Shown: one piece after another, positions 50,752-58,502 of the stretch
Layout: each line of letters starts with the position of its first letter
How positions within the stretch are numbered: the stretch's first letter is position 1
Source of the DNA: Paenibacillus sp. OK003
Lineage (GTDB): Bacteria; Bacillota; Bacilli; Paenibacillales; Paenibacillaceae
Reading direction: 5' to 3'
Length of the DNA: 63,946 nt
Assembly: GCF_900109515.1 (NCBI RefSeq)
Contig: NZ_FOBD01000027.1
Coordinates: forward strand, 1 to 63,946
Notes under the pieces: generated by a model
Seen by the model: the letters and a program-made list of their open reading frames with translations, nothing else
Told to the model about the DNA's origin: nothing
The model's database searches: none
Program-made: the position numbers and the translations under genes

Positions 50752-51120
50752 ATGGCACGTATAGCTGGTGTGGATTTGCCACGTGATAAGCGCGTTGAGA
50801 TCGCCTTGACTTATATTTTCGGAATCGGTAAAACGACTTCCCAGAAAATTCTGAGCACAACAGGCATCAATCGGGACACTCGTGTCCGTGATTTGACGGA
50901 AGATGAAGTCAGCAAATTGCGTGAAAGTATCGACAAAGAGGTCAAAGTTGAAGGTGACCTGCGTCGTGAAATCTCTTTGAATATTAAACGTTTGACGGAG
51001 ATCGGTTGTTACCGTGGAGTTCGTCATCGTCGTGGTCTGCCTGTTCGTGGACAACGTACGAAAACGAATGCTCGTACTCGTAAAGGTCCTCGTCGTACTG
51101 TAGCGAACAAGAAGAAATAA
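50752..51120 (+). CDS. rpsM: 30S ribosomal protein S13
   Basis: S13 forms bridges B1a and B1b with the 50S subunit. The 122-residue protein starts MARIAGVDLPRDKRVEIALT, has a helix-two-turn-helix region and the basic tail RGQRTKTNARTRKGPRRTVA that reaches the P-site tRNA. The ATG at 50752 follows AAGGGGGTG. rpsK starts 19 bases after its end. Confidence 0.97.
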   Translation: MARIAGVDLPRDKRVEIALTYIFGIGKTTSQKILSTTGINRDTRVRDLTEDEVSKLRESIDKEVKVEGDLRREISLNIKRLTEIGCYRGVRHRRGLPVRGQRTKTNARTRKGPRRTVANKKK

Positions 51121-51139
51121 TAAGGGGGGATAAGAGAAA

Positions 51140-51535
51140 ATGGCTAAACCGAAAAAAGTCGTACGTACTAAACGTCGTGACCGTAAAAATATTGAATCTG
51201 GCGTGGCACATATCCGCTCCACGTTCAATAACACTATCGTTACCATTACGGACCCTCACGGAAACGCAATTTCGTGGGCAAGCTCCGGCGGCCTCGGATT
51301 CAGAGGTTCCCGTAAATCGACTCCGTTTGCTGCACAAATGGCTGCTGAGACTGCTGCCAAAGCTGCAATGGAACATGGGATGAAAGCCGTTGAGGTTATG
51401 GTTAAAGGACCAGGCGCAGGCCGTGAAGCAGCGATCCGCTCTTTGCAAGCTGCTGGTCTTGAAGTTAACCTGATCAAAGACGTAACTCCAGTCCCACATA
51501 ACGGATGCCGTCCTCCAAAACGTCGTCGTGTCTAA
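51140..51535 (+). CDS. rpsK: 30S ribosomal protein S11
   Basis: S11 is part of the platform and the E-site mRNA path. The 131-residue protein has IRSTFNNTIVTITDPHGNAI and the terminal signature DVTPVPHNGCRPPKRRRV. ATG 51140 follows AAGGGGGGAT. A 136-base gap follows before rpoA; no promoter that I trust is visible there, so rpoA is probably read from upstream. Confidence 0.97.
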   Translation: MAKPKKVVRTKRRDRKNIESGVAHIRSTFNNTIVTITDPHGNAISWASSGGLGFRGSRKSTPFAAQMAAETAAKAAMEHGMKAVEVMVKGPGAGREAAIRSLQAAGLEVNLIKDVTPVPHNGCRPPKRRRV

Positions 51536-51671
51536 TGAGATTTGCCCCTGCGTGTGGTATATTTCCGCCACAATCTGCTAATAATGGTTGTTTAGGCATA
51601 CTACTACATGTTTTCGCAAGAGAAGGTAAATGTTTCATAGAGGACCGACGTTTTGAAGGAGGGGTATTGCA

Positions 51672-52616
51672 GTGATTGAAATCGAAAAGCCGAAAATTGA
51701 GACGGTAGACGTCAACGATGATGGCACCTATGGGAAATTCGTAGTAGAACCGCTGGAGCGCGGATACGGTACGACGCTTGGAAACTCGCTTCGTCGTATC
51801 TTGCTCTCGTCACTGCCGGGTGCGGCAGTGTCTTCGGTTCAAATCGATGGCGTTCTGCATGAATTTGCTACAGTTCCTGGCGTAATGGAAGATGTTACGG
51901 AGGTTATTCTTAACCTGAAAGCTTTGTCGCTCAAAATTCACTCAGACGAGGAGAAAGTGCTCGAGATTGATGCTGAAGGCGAGGGAGCAATTACGGCTGG
52001 AGATATCCGTGCTGACTCCGATGTGGAAATCCTTAACCCGGATTTGCACATTGCTACGCTCGGACCAGGTTCGAGACTTCACATGCGTATTTTTGCCAAT
52101 CGCGGTCGCGGCTACGTCCAGGCAGATCGGAATAAACGCGATGACCAGCCGATCGGCGTCATCCCAGTCGATTCCATCTTCACCCCGATCAGCCGCGTTA
52201 ACTACGCTGTGGAAAATACGCGTGTTGGCCAAGTAACCAACTATGACAAGCTCACGTTGGAAGTTTGGACTGACGGAAGTATTCGTCCTGAAGAGGCTGT
52301 AAGCCTTGGCGCTAAAATTTTGACCGAGCATCTGATGCTCTTCGTGGGTCTAACAGACGAAGCGAAAGATGCAGAGATTATGGTCGAAAAAGAAGAAGAC
52401 AAAAAAGAAAAAGTACTCGAAATGACGATCGAAGAGCTGGATCTCTCTGTTCGTTCTTACAACTGCCTCAAACGTGCCGGTATTAATACCGTACAAGAGC
52501 TGACTACGAAAACGGAAGAAGACATGATGAAAGTCCGTAACCTCGGACGCAAGTCTTTGGAAGAAGTTCAAGAGAAGCTTGAGGAACTTGGTTTGGGACT
52601 CCGTACAGAAGAATAG
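51672..52616 (+). CDS. rpoA: DNA-directed RNA polymerase subunit alpha
   Basis: Alpha dimerises to start polymerase assembly and contacts regulators and UP elements. The 314-residue protein has the N-terminal domain (EPLERGYGTTLGNSLRRILL) and, after an acidic linker (VEKEEDKKEK near 235-245), the C-terminal domain with helix-hairpin-helix YNCLKRAGINTVQEL and NLGRKSLEEV. The start is GTG 51672 after AAGGAGGGG. rplQ follows 34 bases later, the normal end of the alpha operon. Confidence 0.98.
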   Translation: MIEIEKPKIETVDVNDDGTYGKFVVEPLERGYGTTLGNSLRRILLSSLPGAAVSSVQIDGVLHEFATVPGVMEDVTEVILNLKALSLKIHSDEEKVLEIDAEGEGAITAGDIRADSDVEILNPDLHIATLGPGSRLHMRIFANRGRGYVQADRNKRDDQPIGVIPVDSIFTPISRVNYAVENTRVGQVTNYDKLTLEVWTDGSIRPEEAVSLGAKILTEHLMLFVGLTDEAKDAEIMVEKEEDKKEKVLEMTIEELDLSVRSYNCLKRAGINTVQELTTKTEEDMMKVRNLGRKSLEEVQEKLEELGLGLRTEE

Positions 52617-52650
52617 ACAGCCGAGTGCTTGAAGTGAAGGAGGGAAAACA

Positions 52651-53016
52651 ATGGCATACCAAAAGTTGGGCCGTAATTCCAGCGCACGTAAAGCTTTGTT
52701 CCGTGACCTGGTAACCGACCTGTTCTTATACGAACGTATTCAGACAACTGAAGCGAAAGCAAAAGAGGTTCGCTCTATTGCTGAAAAACTGATCACTAAA
52801 GCGAAAAAGGGAGATCTTCATGCCCGTCGCCAAGTGGCAGCTTATGTTCGCCGCGAAACTATCGATGGTGAGCAAGATGCAATCCAAAAACTGTTTAGCG
52901 AATTGTCCGGTCGTTACGCTGAGCGTCCAGGTGGATACACTCGTATCCTGAAACTGGGACCTCGTCGTGGTGACGCTGCGCCTATGGTTTACTTGGAACT
53001 GGTTGACCGCGCGTAA
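52651..53016 (+). CDS. rplQ: 50S ribosomal protein L17
   Basis: L17 surrounds the tunnel exit. The 121-residue protein starts MAYQKLGRNSSARKALFRDL and ends with the GGYTRILKLGPRRGDAAPM motif. The ATG at 52651 follows AAGGAGGG. It closes the S10-spc-alpha cluster: two terminators lie downstream. In Bacillus the ECF transporter genes ecfA1, ecfA2 and ecfT come next; they are absent here and truA follows directly. Confidence 0.97.
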   Translation: MAYQKLGRNSSARKALFRDLVTDLFLYERIQTTEAKAKEVRSIAEKLITKAKKGDLHARRQVAAYVRRETIDGEQDAIQKLFSELSGRYAERPGGYTRILKLGPRRGDAAPMVYLELVDRA

Positions 53017-53032
53017 AACAGATGAGATGAGG

Positions 53033-53073
53033 AAAGGGGACAGAATCACTGATTCTGGATTAACCCTTTTTTT
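53033..53073 (+). terminator. terminator after rplQ
   Basis: AAAGGG/CCCTTT (53033-53038 with 53064-53069) encloses an inner stem CAGAAT/ATTCTG (53041-53046 with 53052-53057), and seven T follow. It ends the ribosomal supercluster. Confidence 0.8.
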
Positions 53074-53100
53074 CTCTTCATTCGGAATTCGTGCTGTAAT

Positions 53101-53126
53101 AGAAGCTCCGAAAGGGGCTTCTTTTG
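53101..53126 (+). terminator. second terminator before truA
   Basis: A 9-bp stem AGAAGCTCC/GGGGCTTCT (53101-53109 with 53114-53122, one T-G pair) closes a GAAA loop and is followed by TTTTG. It backs up the rplQ terminator 28 bases upstream. Confidence 0.75.
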
Positions 53127-53152
53127 CTGTTCGGGATAGGCACATGTATAGT
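53124..53152 (+). promoter_or_regulatory. candidate truA promoter
   Basis: TTGCTG (53124-53129) and TATAGT (53147-53152) are 17 bases apart. The start near 53,159 would leave a very short leader before truA, which needs its own promoter after two terminators. Confidence 0.55.
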
Positions 53153-53171
53153 ATGGAACAAAGGTGTGGTA

Positions 53172-53948
53172 ATGATGCGCAACTTGTGTATGACGTTAAC
53201 TTATGATGGCACTGCCTATTACGGCTTTCAGGTTCAACCAGGAGGGAATACCATTCAGGACCATCTTGAAGATGCCATTCGTGCTTTAACCGGTGAGAAG
53301 GTTAAAATTACGGGTTCAGGCAGAACGGATGCAGGCGTTCACGCACGCAGACAGATCTTCAATTTCCCTACGGAATCCCAGATCCCGATTGAACGATGGT
53401 GTATGGCGCTCAACTCCAGATTACCATCCGATATTATCGTGATTGATGCGGTTGAAGTACCAAACGATTTTCATTCTCGCTATGCTGCGAAAAAGAAAAC
53501 GTATCGGTATACCGTCAATGCGAATCAATTCCCGGATGTATTCAACCGGAGGCTGCAATATCATCACCATGCCAAGCTGGACATTGCGGCAATGCAGGAG
53601 GGGTTGCGTCATTTTATTGGTACGTATGATTTCACCTCCTTTGCTTCACGCAAGTCTCAGAAAGACAATCATGTACGTTCGGTATACGAAGCATGGATAG
53701 AAGTGGACCGTTCCATGTGTAGGGACCATCCACGCGATCAGGGTGTCATTCACATCTATGTGAGTGGTAACGGCTTTTTGCAGCATATGGTTCGTATTAT
53801 TGTAGGTACACTGCTGGAGGTCGGAGAGGGCAAACGGAAAGCCTCTGACGTACCGAATGTGATTGCTGCTTGTAATCGTTCTGCTGCAGGACCTACTGCG
53901 GTTAGCTGCGGTTTAATGCTCTGGGACCTTGAATACAGAAAAGATTAA
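53172..53948 (+). CDS. truA: tRNA pseudouridine(38-40) synthase
   Basis: TruA makes pseudouridine at positions 38-40 of tRNA anticodon arms. The 258-residue protein has the catalytic aspartate (Asp53) in GSGRTDAGVHARR, with YDGTAYYGFQVQP before it and the ARKS-type RKSQKDNHVR segment. The start is ATG 53172 or the adjacent ATG 53175, both behind AAGGTG; an open frame back to 53124 crosses the promoter and is rejected. In Bacillus truA also precedes rplM-rpsI, as here. Confidence 0.95.
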   Translation: MMRNLCMTLTYDGTAYYGFQVQPGGNTIQDHLEDAIRALTGEKVKITGSGRTDAGVHARRQIFNFPTESQIPIERWCMALNSRLPSDIIVIDAVEVPNDFHSRYAAKKKTYRYTVNANQFPDVFNRRLQYHHHAKLDIAAMQEGLRHFIGTYDFTSFASRKSQKDNHVRSVYEAWIEVDRSMCRDHPRDQGVIHIYVSGNGFLQHMVRIIVGTLLEVGEGKRKASDVPNVIAACNRSAAGPTAVSCGLMLWDLEYRKD

Positions 53949-53977
53949 ATTAGCGAAGTGAAATGCTTAATTAACAC

Positions 53978-54006
53978 TTGCGATTTAAGCTCCTATCATG
54001 TAATAT
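53978..54006 (+). promoter_or_regulatory. promoter of rplM-rpsI
   Basis: TTGCGA (53978-53983) and TAATAT (54001-54006) are 17 bases apart. The start near 54,012 leaves a leader of about 140 bases. Confidence 0.68.
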
Positions 54007-54011
54007 AAAAG

Positions 54012-54150
54012 TTGTGTTTTCTTAATGGCTTTCCCACAGCCCCAATTAAGAGGGTCACAACGAAAGAACTATCCATCAACACCTAAAGTTATCACTTAAT
54101 GAATGAAGATAAATGAATATAATGATGTTGAACATTTTAAGGAGGAACTT
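54012..54150 (+). promoter_or_regulatory. candidate L13 leader
   Basis: A 140-base leader precedes rplM and contains the block CCCACAGCCCCAATTAAGAG and GGGTCACAACG. Structured L13 leaders are known upstream of rplM in Firmicutes; I could not fold or align this one, so the family call is tentative. Confidence 0.45.
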
Positions 54151-54153
54151 TTC

Positions 54154-54591
54154 ATGCGTACCACGTACATGGCGAAGCCTAACGAAGTTGAGCGCCAATG
54201 GCACATCATTGATGCCGAAGGCAAAACGCTCGGACGTTTGGCGAGCGAAGCAGCTGCTTTGATCCGCGGCAAACATAAGCCACAATTCACTCCACATGTG
54301 GACACTGGCGATTTCGTTGTTATCATCAATGCAGAGAAAATTGTATTGACTGGTAAAAAAATGCAAGGTAAAAAATACTACCGTCACTCGATGCACCCAG
54401 GTGGTTTGAAAGTAACTACTGCTGAAGAGATGGTTAAAAACAAACCGGAACGTATGTTGGAATTGGCTGTTCGCGGTATGCTTCCTAAAACTCGCATGGG
54501 CGAGAAAATGAAGTTGAGACTTAAAGCGTACAGAGGCACTGAGCATCCACATGCAGCACAAAAACCAGAAGTTTATGAACTTCGCGGTTAA
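54154..54591 (+). CDS. rplM: 50S ribosomal protein L13
   Basis: L13 is an early 50S assembly protein. The 145-residue product starts MRTTYMAKPNEVERQWHIID and has the signature GKTLGRLASEAAALIRGKHK and the later MLPKTRMGEKMKLRLKAYRG. The start ATG 54154 follows AAGGAGGAA; the frame is open back to 54103 but this is leader. rpsI starts 19 bases after the stop, the usual pair. Confidence 0.97.
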   Translation: MRTTYMAKPNEVERQWHIIDAEGKTLGRLASEAAALIRGKHKPQFTPHVDTGDFVVIINAEKIVLTGKKMQGKKYYRHSMHPGGLKVTTAEEMVKNKPERMLELAVRGMLPKTRMGEKMKLRLKAYRGTEHPHAAQKPEVYELRG

Positions 54592-54610
54592 TTAAAAGGA
54601 GGACAGTTTC

Positions 54611-55003
54611 ATGGCACAAGTACAATACTATGGGACAGGTCGTCGTAAACATTCGGTAGCTCGTGTTCGCCTTGTACCGGGTGAAGGACGCATTGTCATC
54701 AATAAACGTGATATTAATGAATACTTCGGTTTGGAAACACTCAAACTGATCGTAAAACAACCACTGAACCTGACAGAAACACTCAGCAACTATGATGTTC
54801 TTGTTATCGCTCATGGTGGCGGAATCTCCGGTCAAGCCGGCGCGATCCGTCATGGTATCTCCCGCGCTCTGTTGAAAGCAGATCCGGAATACCGTGCTTC
54901 CCTGAAAAAAGCAGGATTCCTGACTCGTGACCCACGGATGAAAGAGCGTAAAAAATACGGTCTCAAAGCCGCACGTCGCGCACCTCAGTTCTCCAAACGT
55001 TAA
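54611..55003 (+). CDS. rpsI: 30S ribosomal protein S9
   Basis: S9 has a C-terminal tail that touches P-site tRNA. The 130-residue protein starts MAQVQYYGTGRRKHSVARVR and ends RAPQFSKR, with the final SKR that reaches the P site. The ATG at 54611 follows AAAGGAGGA. It is followed by a strong terminator, then by a 600-base gene-poor region that is the largest break in the window. Confidence 0.97.
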   Translation: MAQVQYYGTGRRKHSVARVRLVPGEGRIVINKRDINEYFGLETLKLIVKQPLNLTETLSNYDVLVIAHGGGISGQAGAIRHGISRALLKADPEYRASLKKAGFLTRDPRMKERKKYGLKAARRAPQFSKR

Positions 55004-55013
55004 TATGCATTAC

Positions 55014-55043
55014 AAGCCTTTGGCCTCGGTCAAAGGCTTTTTT
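55014..55043 (+). terminator. rplM-rpsI terminator
   Basis: A perfect 9-bp stem AAGCCTTTG/CAAAGGCTT (55014-55022 with 55031-55039) merges into a six-T run. Confidence 0.92.
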
Positions 55044-55235
55044 GTATTTACAGACCAATAGGTGTATTAAATGCTTTTTACTTCAGAAGATGCACCAAAG
55101 TATCTTCAGGTTCCTCTGTATCGGTTAAAGTTTCTTCCTCCAGCTAATATCCCAGTAAACTCAACCCTCCTATAGCACAAAGATCAAATTTGCAGGTTAG
55201 GTTCATTTTTCATTCTCATTTTACATCAGTATTTC

Positions 55236-55397
55236 TTATGGTTTTGATAAAGGTTCCTTACAATTGAAGAAGACGTCCTCCCCTTTTATTTCAATATTAG
55301 ATCCTTCTCGCTCTTCTAAATTTCTTCGGATCTATAGAGTTGTTCTATACTTCTTTTTATCAAATAGACCCCATAAACCCAGTAGTAGCAAAGGATT
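55236..55397 (-). pseudogene. possible decayed small membrane protein gene
   Basis: Read on the minus strand, this stretch is open except for one TAG (55332-55334): a hydrophobic start LLLLGLWGLFDKKKYRTTL, then after the stop IRRNLEEREGSNIEIKGEDV and a stop at 55236-55238. The composition looks coding: one hydrophobic helix, then a charged helix. Farther along the same strand (55,078-55,140), in another frame, a glutamate-rich segment EEETLTDTEEPEDTLVHLLK ends in TAA. Both may be remains of one gene. There is no recognisable ribosome binding site and I know no homologue, so chance cannot be excluded. The rest of 55,044-55,555 shows no gene. Confidence 0.3.
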
Positions 55398-55555
55398 TCA
55401 ATGATCAGGAGATGAGAACAAGGTGAAAATCGATGATGCTCCCCATGATGATTTTATCCACAAATCAATTCAATGCGTAATTAAGACCAATTTATTTTCA
55501 AAATGAACACCAAATAAATGGGCTTAAACTGATGTATTTTACCATATGGCAGGCA

Positions 55556-55583
55556 TTGACATCCCCAATGAAAGATTTATACT
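55556..55583 (+). promoter_or_regulatory. sigma-A promoter of cysH-sat
   Basis: A perfect TTGACA (55556-55561) and TATACT (55578-55583) are 16 bases apart, with the start near 55,590 about 60 bases before cysH. No CymR or S-box element is recognised. Confidence 0.78.
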
Positions 55584-55651
55584 ATACATAATTCATATTA
55601 GATTAGTCGGCTTTAGTGATTGTTGAAATGCAGAATGGGGGAAATGCAGAC

Positions 55652-56344
55652 ATGAACTTGTTGGAGAAAGAAGAACTTGCACGGACGAAGGCTGAAGAAT
55701 TGGAAAACGCAAGTCCAGAGGATATTATTCGTTACGCTATTGAGACGTTTCCAAATATCACTTTTGCATGCAGCTTTGGTGCAGAGGATGTTGTACTTGT
55801 AGATATGCTTCAGAAGATTAGCCCATCTACGGATATATTTTATCTGGATACCGATTTTCATTTCAAGGAAACATACGAGACTCGTGACAAAATGAAGGAG
55901 AAATACAATCTTGATTTTGTACGTGTATCACCGAAAATTACTCCTGAGGAGCAGGCAGCTCAACATGGAGATGAATTGTGGAAATCGGATCCTAATGCTT
56001 GTTGTAATATTCGGAAGGTTGAGCCGCTGACACGTATTCTTTCCCAGTACGATGCATGGATTACCGGTATTCGGAGAGATCAAGCACCGACACGTGCAAA
56101 TTCCAAGAAGGTCGAATACGATGCTAAGTTTGGACTTATGAAGTTTAACCCGATTGCACACTGGACTACAGAGGATGTATGGGATTATATTCGTGTTAAT
56201 AATGTCGTGTACAATCCGCTGCATGATCAAAATTACCCGAGTATCGGTTGTGAGTATTGCACACGTCAAGTTATGCCAGGAGAAGATCCACGTGCGGGAC
56301 GCTGGTCTGGGAATGAAAAAACAGAATGTGGTCTTCATAAATAA
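55652..56344 (+). CDS. cysH: adenylylsulfate (APS) reductase, CysH family
   Basis: CysH reduces activated sulfate to sulfite in sulfate assimilation. The 230-residue protein has two cysteine pairs, Cys117-Cys118 and Cys200-xx-Cys203, that bind a 4Fe-4S cluster; this is the mark of APS-type enzymes rather than cluster-free PAPS reductases. The catalytic cysteine is Cys226 in ECGLH at the C-terminus. The start ATG 55652 is preceded by GGGGGA; in-frame codons at 55616 and 55628 lack a ribosome binding site. It lies next to sat, and no cysC (APS kinase) is near, which fits direct use of APS. Electron donor would be thioredoxin. Confidence 0.92.
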   Translation: MNLLEKEELARTKAEELENASPEDIIRYAIETFPNITFACSFGAEDVVLVDMLQKISPSTDIFYLDTDFHFKETYETRDKMKEKYNLDFVRVSPKITPEEQAAQHGDELWKSDPNACCNIRKVEPLTRILSQYDAWITGIRRDQAPTRANSKKVEYDAKFGLMKFNPIAHWTTEDVWDYIRVNNVVYNPLHDQNYPSIGCEYCTRQVMPGEDPRAGRWSGNEKTECGLHK

Positions 56345-56429
56345 TTTAGTCTGAGTAAACTATGGATTGTATAATGCAACGAATTCATTCTTGATATTAT
56401 AAAAAATGGTGAAACAGGGAGCTGACAAG

Positions 56430-57599
56430 ATGACTTCGATTCTGCCTCATGGAGGTACGCTGATTCAGCGTGTCGTACAAGGAGAAGAACGGGAACAATT
56501 ATTACGAGAGAGTGAGAAACTGTCCTCTTTACGTATTAACAGCTGGACAATTTCGGATTTGGATCTCATTGGTGTGGGTGCATTCTCACCGCTTCAAGGT
56601 TTCATGAATGAAGAAGACTACCTTTCGGTTATATCTCGTATGCGTCTTGCAGATGGAACAGTCTGGAGTATACCTATTACCCTGGCTGTAGATGAGCAGC
56701 AGGCTGCATTACTCCAGATCGGTGAGACTGTCGCACTTATTGGCGATGATGATGGAGTAACTTATGGATTGCTGGAAGTGAAGAGCTTATATAAAGTAGA
56801 TCAGGGTGAAGAAGCGCGTCGTGTCTTCAAGACGGATGATCCAGAGCACCCGGGTGTGAAGAAACTGCTGGAACGACCTGCAACGTATGTAGGAGGTCCA
56901 ATTCAAGTGCTGAATCGTCCTAAACCGGTCAAGTTCGAACAGTTCTATTATGATCCTGCTGAGACACGGAAAACGTTCCAGGATAAAGGCTGGAAGACGG
57001 TTGTCGGTTTTCAGACGCGTAATCCGGTCCACCGTGCCCATGAGTACATTCAGAAGACTGCAATGGAGATTGTGGACGCCCTGTTCTTAAATCCGCTTGT
57101 AGGCGAAACGAAGTCTGATGACGTGCCTGCCGATGTACGAATGAAGAGTTATCTGGTTTTGCTGGAGAACTATTATCCGGCTGATCGTGCGTTCCTAGGC
57201 GTATTCCCGGCAGCTATGCGTTATGCTGGCCCAAGAGAGGCCATTTTCCACGCGATAGTACGTAAAAATTATGGTTGTACTCACTTTATTGTAGGCCGTG
57301 ACCATGCAGGTGTGGGTGACTACTACGGAACGTATGAAGCGCAGGAGATATTTACTAACTTCACACCGGAAGAACTCGGTATCACGCCTTTGTTCTTTGA
57401 ACATAGTTTTTTCTGCACCAAATGTGGCAACATGGCATCAAGCAAAACCTGCCCGCATGATAAAGAACACCATATGGCTCTGTCTGGCACGAAAGTACGT
57501 GGGTTGCTACGAGATGGCCAATGCCCTCCACCTGAATTTACGCGCCCAGAGGTAGCTGAGGTGCTGATTGAAGGAATGGCCGAGCAAGTCCGCTCCTAA
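56430..57599 (+). CDS. sat: sulfate adenylyltransferase (ATP sulfurylase)
   Basis: Sat makes adenylylsulfate from ATP and sulfate, the substrate of CysH. The 389-residue single-chain enzyme has the HxxH-type motif FQTRNPVHRAHEYIQ (about residues 193-207) and GRDHAGVGDYYGTYEAQ (about 290). Near the C-terminus FFCTKCGNMASSKTCPHDKEHH suggests a bound zinc. The start ATG 56430 is eight bases after AGGGAG; ATG 56406 is in frame but has no such site. With cysH it forms a two-gene sulfate activation and reduction unit; sulfite reductase and transport genes are elsewhere. Confidence 0.95.
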   Translation: MTSILPHGGTLIQRVVQGEEREQLLRESEKLSSLRINSWTISDLDLIGVGAFSPLQGFMNEEDYLSVISRMRLADGTVWSIPITLAVDEQQAALLQIGETVALIGDDDGVTYGLLEVKSLYKVDQGEEARRVFKTDDPEHPGVKKLLERPATYVGGPIQVLNRPKPVKFEQFYYDPAETRKTFQDKGWKTVVGFQTRNPVHRAHEYIQKTAMEIVDALFLNPLVGETKSDDVPADVRMKSYLVLLENYYPADRAFLGVFPAAMRYAGPREAIFHAIVRKNYGCTHFIVGRDHAGVGDYYGTYEAQEIFTNFTPEELGITPLFFEHSFFCTKCGNMASSKTCPHDKEHHMALSGTKVRGLLRDGQCPPPEFTRPEVAEVLIEGMAEQVRS

Positions 57600-57618
57600 C
57601 GGTATATTTGTCCATCTT

Positions 57619-57653
57619 GTCCCATATAGATGATTAGAGTCATTTATAGGGAC
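57619..57653 (+). terminator. hairpin between sat and cwlD
   Basis: GTCCC and GGGAC, then TATAGATGA/TCATTTATA (57619-57633 with 57640-57653, one bulged A, one G-T) form a 14-bp stem. A seven-T run at 57661-57667 comes only after GAGGTGG, the cwlD ribosome binding site. It may end sat transcripts or control cwlD. Confidence 0.5.
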
Positions 57654-57667
57654 GAGGTGGTTTTTTT

Positions 57668-58423
57668 ATGCGTAAAAATATGGGGAAGCACTTTGTGATC
57701 TGGATTAGGTTACGCACCATGAAGAGGGTCATGTTAAGCCTTTGTTTACTTGCCATGTTTGTGGCGGTGGTGACGTATGAGTTGCCCTCCTCCAAAATGT
57801 CCGGTTACTGGGGGCTGCCATTAGCGGGAAAAGTCATAGCTATTGATGCAGGACATGGTGGGCCAGATGGTGGGGCAGTGAGTAAGCAGGGAGTCATTGA
57901 GAAAGATATCAATTTATCCATTGCGCTGTACGTACGAGATTATCTGCAGCAAGCAGGGGCCTTGGTTGTGATGACCCGAGAAATAGACACCGATCTGGCT
58001 GCATCTGATACCAAAGGGTACTCCAAACGCAAGACGGAGGATCTGAAACAAAGAGTAAGAAGAATCGAGGATAAGCAGGCAGATCTCTTTATCAGCATTC
58101 ATATGAACAGTGTACCTTCGAACCGCTGGAGTGGCGCTCAAGTTTTTTATACACCCAATCATCCCGATAATGAAGGATTAGCCAATCTGCTTCAGCAAGA
58201 AATGATTCGTAATCTGGAAAATACAGATCGAATCGCGAAAACGGTAAATACCGTTTATTTGCTCCAGGCGTTAAAAATTCCCTCGGCACTGGTGGAGGTC
58301 GGTTTCCTTTCTCACCCGGAAGAGGCGCGTCTGCTTGCTGATGAGACCTATCAGCGTAAAGTGGCTGCCTCCATCTATAACGGGATTCTCCGTTATTCGT
58401 CAGGGGAACGTCCTAAAAGTTAG
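57668..58423 (+). CDS. cwlD: N-acetylmuramoyl-L-alanine amidase CwlD
   Basis: CwlD removes peptides from muramic acid during spore cortex formation, the first step to muramic-delta-lactam, which germination enzymes need. The 251-residue protein has one membrane anchor near residues 20-37 and an Amidase_3 domain with zinc ligands His63 (AIDAGHGGPDGG), Glu78 and His145 (ISIHMNS), plus the catalytic glutamate in LVEVGFLSH. Start ATG 57668 follows GAGGTGG with a spacer made of seven T, which is unusual. In Bacillus it is expressed during sporulation together with the deacetylase PdaA; no sporulation promoter is obvious here. Confidence 0.93.
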   Translation: MRKNMGKHFVIWIRLRTMKRVMLSLCLLAMFVAVVTYELPSSKMSGYWGLPLAGKVIAIDAGHGGPDGGAVSKQGVIEKDINLSIALYVRDYLQQAGALVVMTREIDTDLAASDTKGYSKRKTEDLKQRVRRIEDKQADLFISIHMNSVPSNRWSGAQVFYTPNHPDNEGLANLLQQEMIRNLENTDRIAKTVNTVYLLQALKIPSALVEVGFLSHPEEARLLADETYQRKVAASIYNGILRYSSGERPKS

Positions 58424-58444
58424 TCACAATGAGAAAGGTAATGA

Positions 58445-58450
58445 TATAAT
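58445..58450 (+). promoter_or_regulatory. candidate extended -10 promoter of mrp
   Basis: TGATATAAT at 58442-58450 is a good extended -10. The -35 region (AGTCAC, 58422-58427) is poor. It would give a start near 58,457, about 45 bases before mrp. Confidence 0.45.
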
Positions 58451-58502
58451 TGGATCAGCATACCTAATTACATGCCAATAGATAAAGCTGAGGTGCTGTC
58501 TG

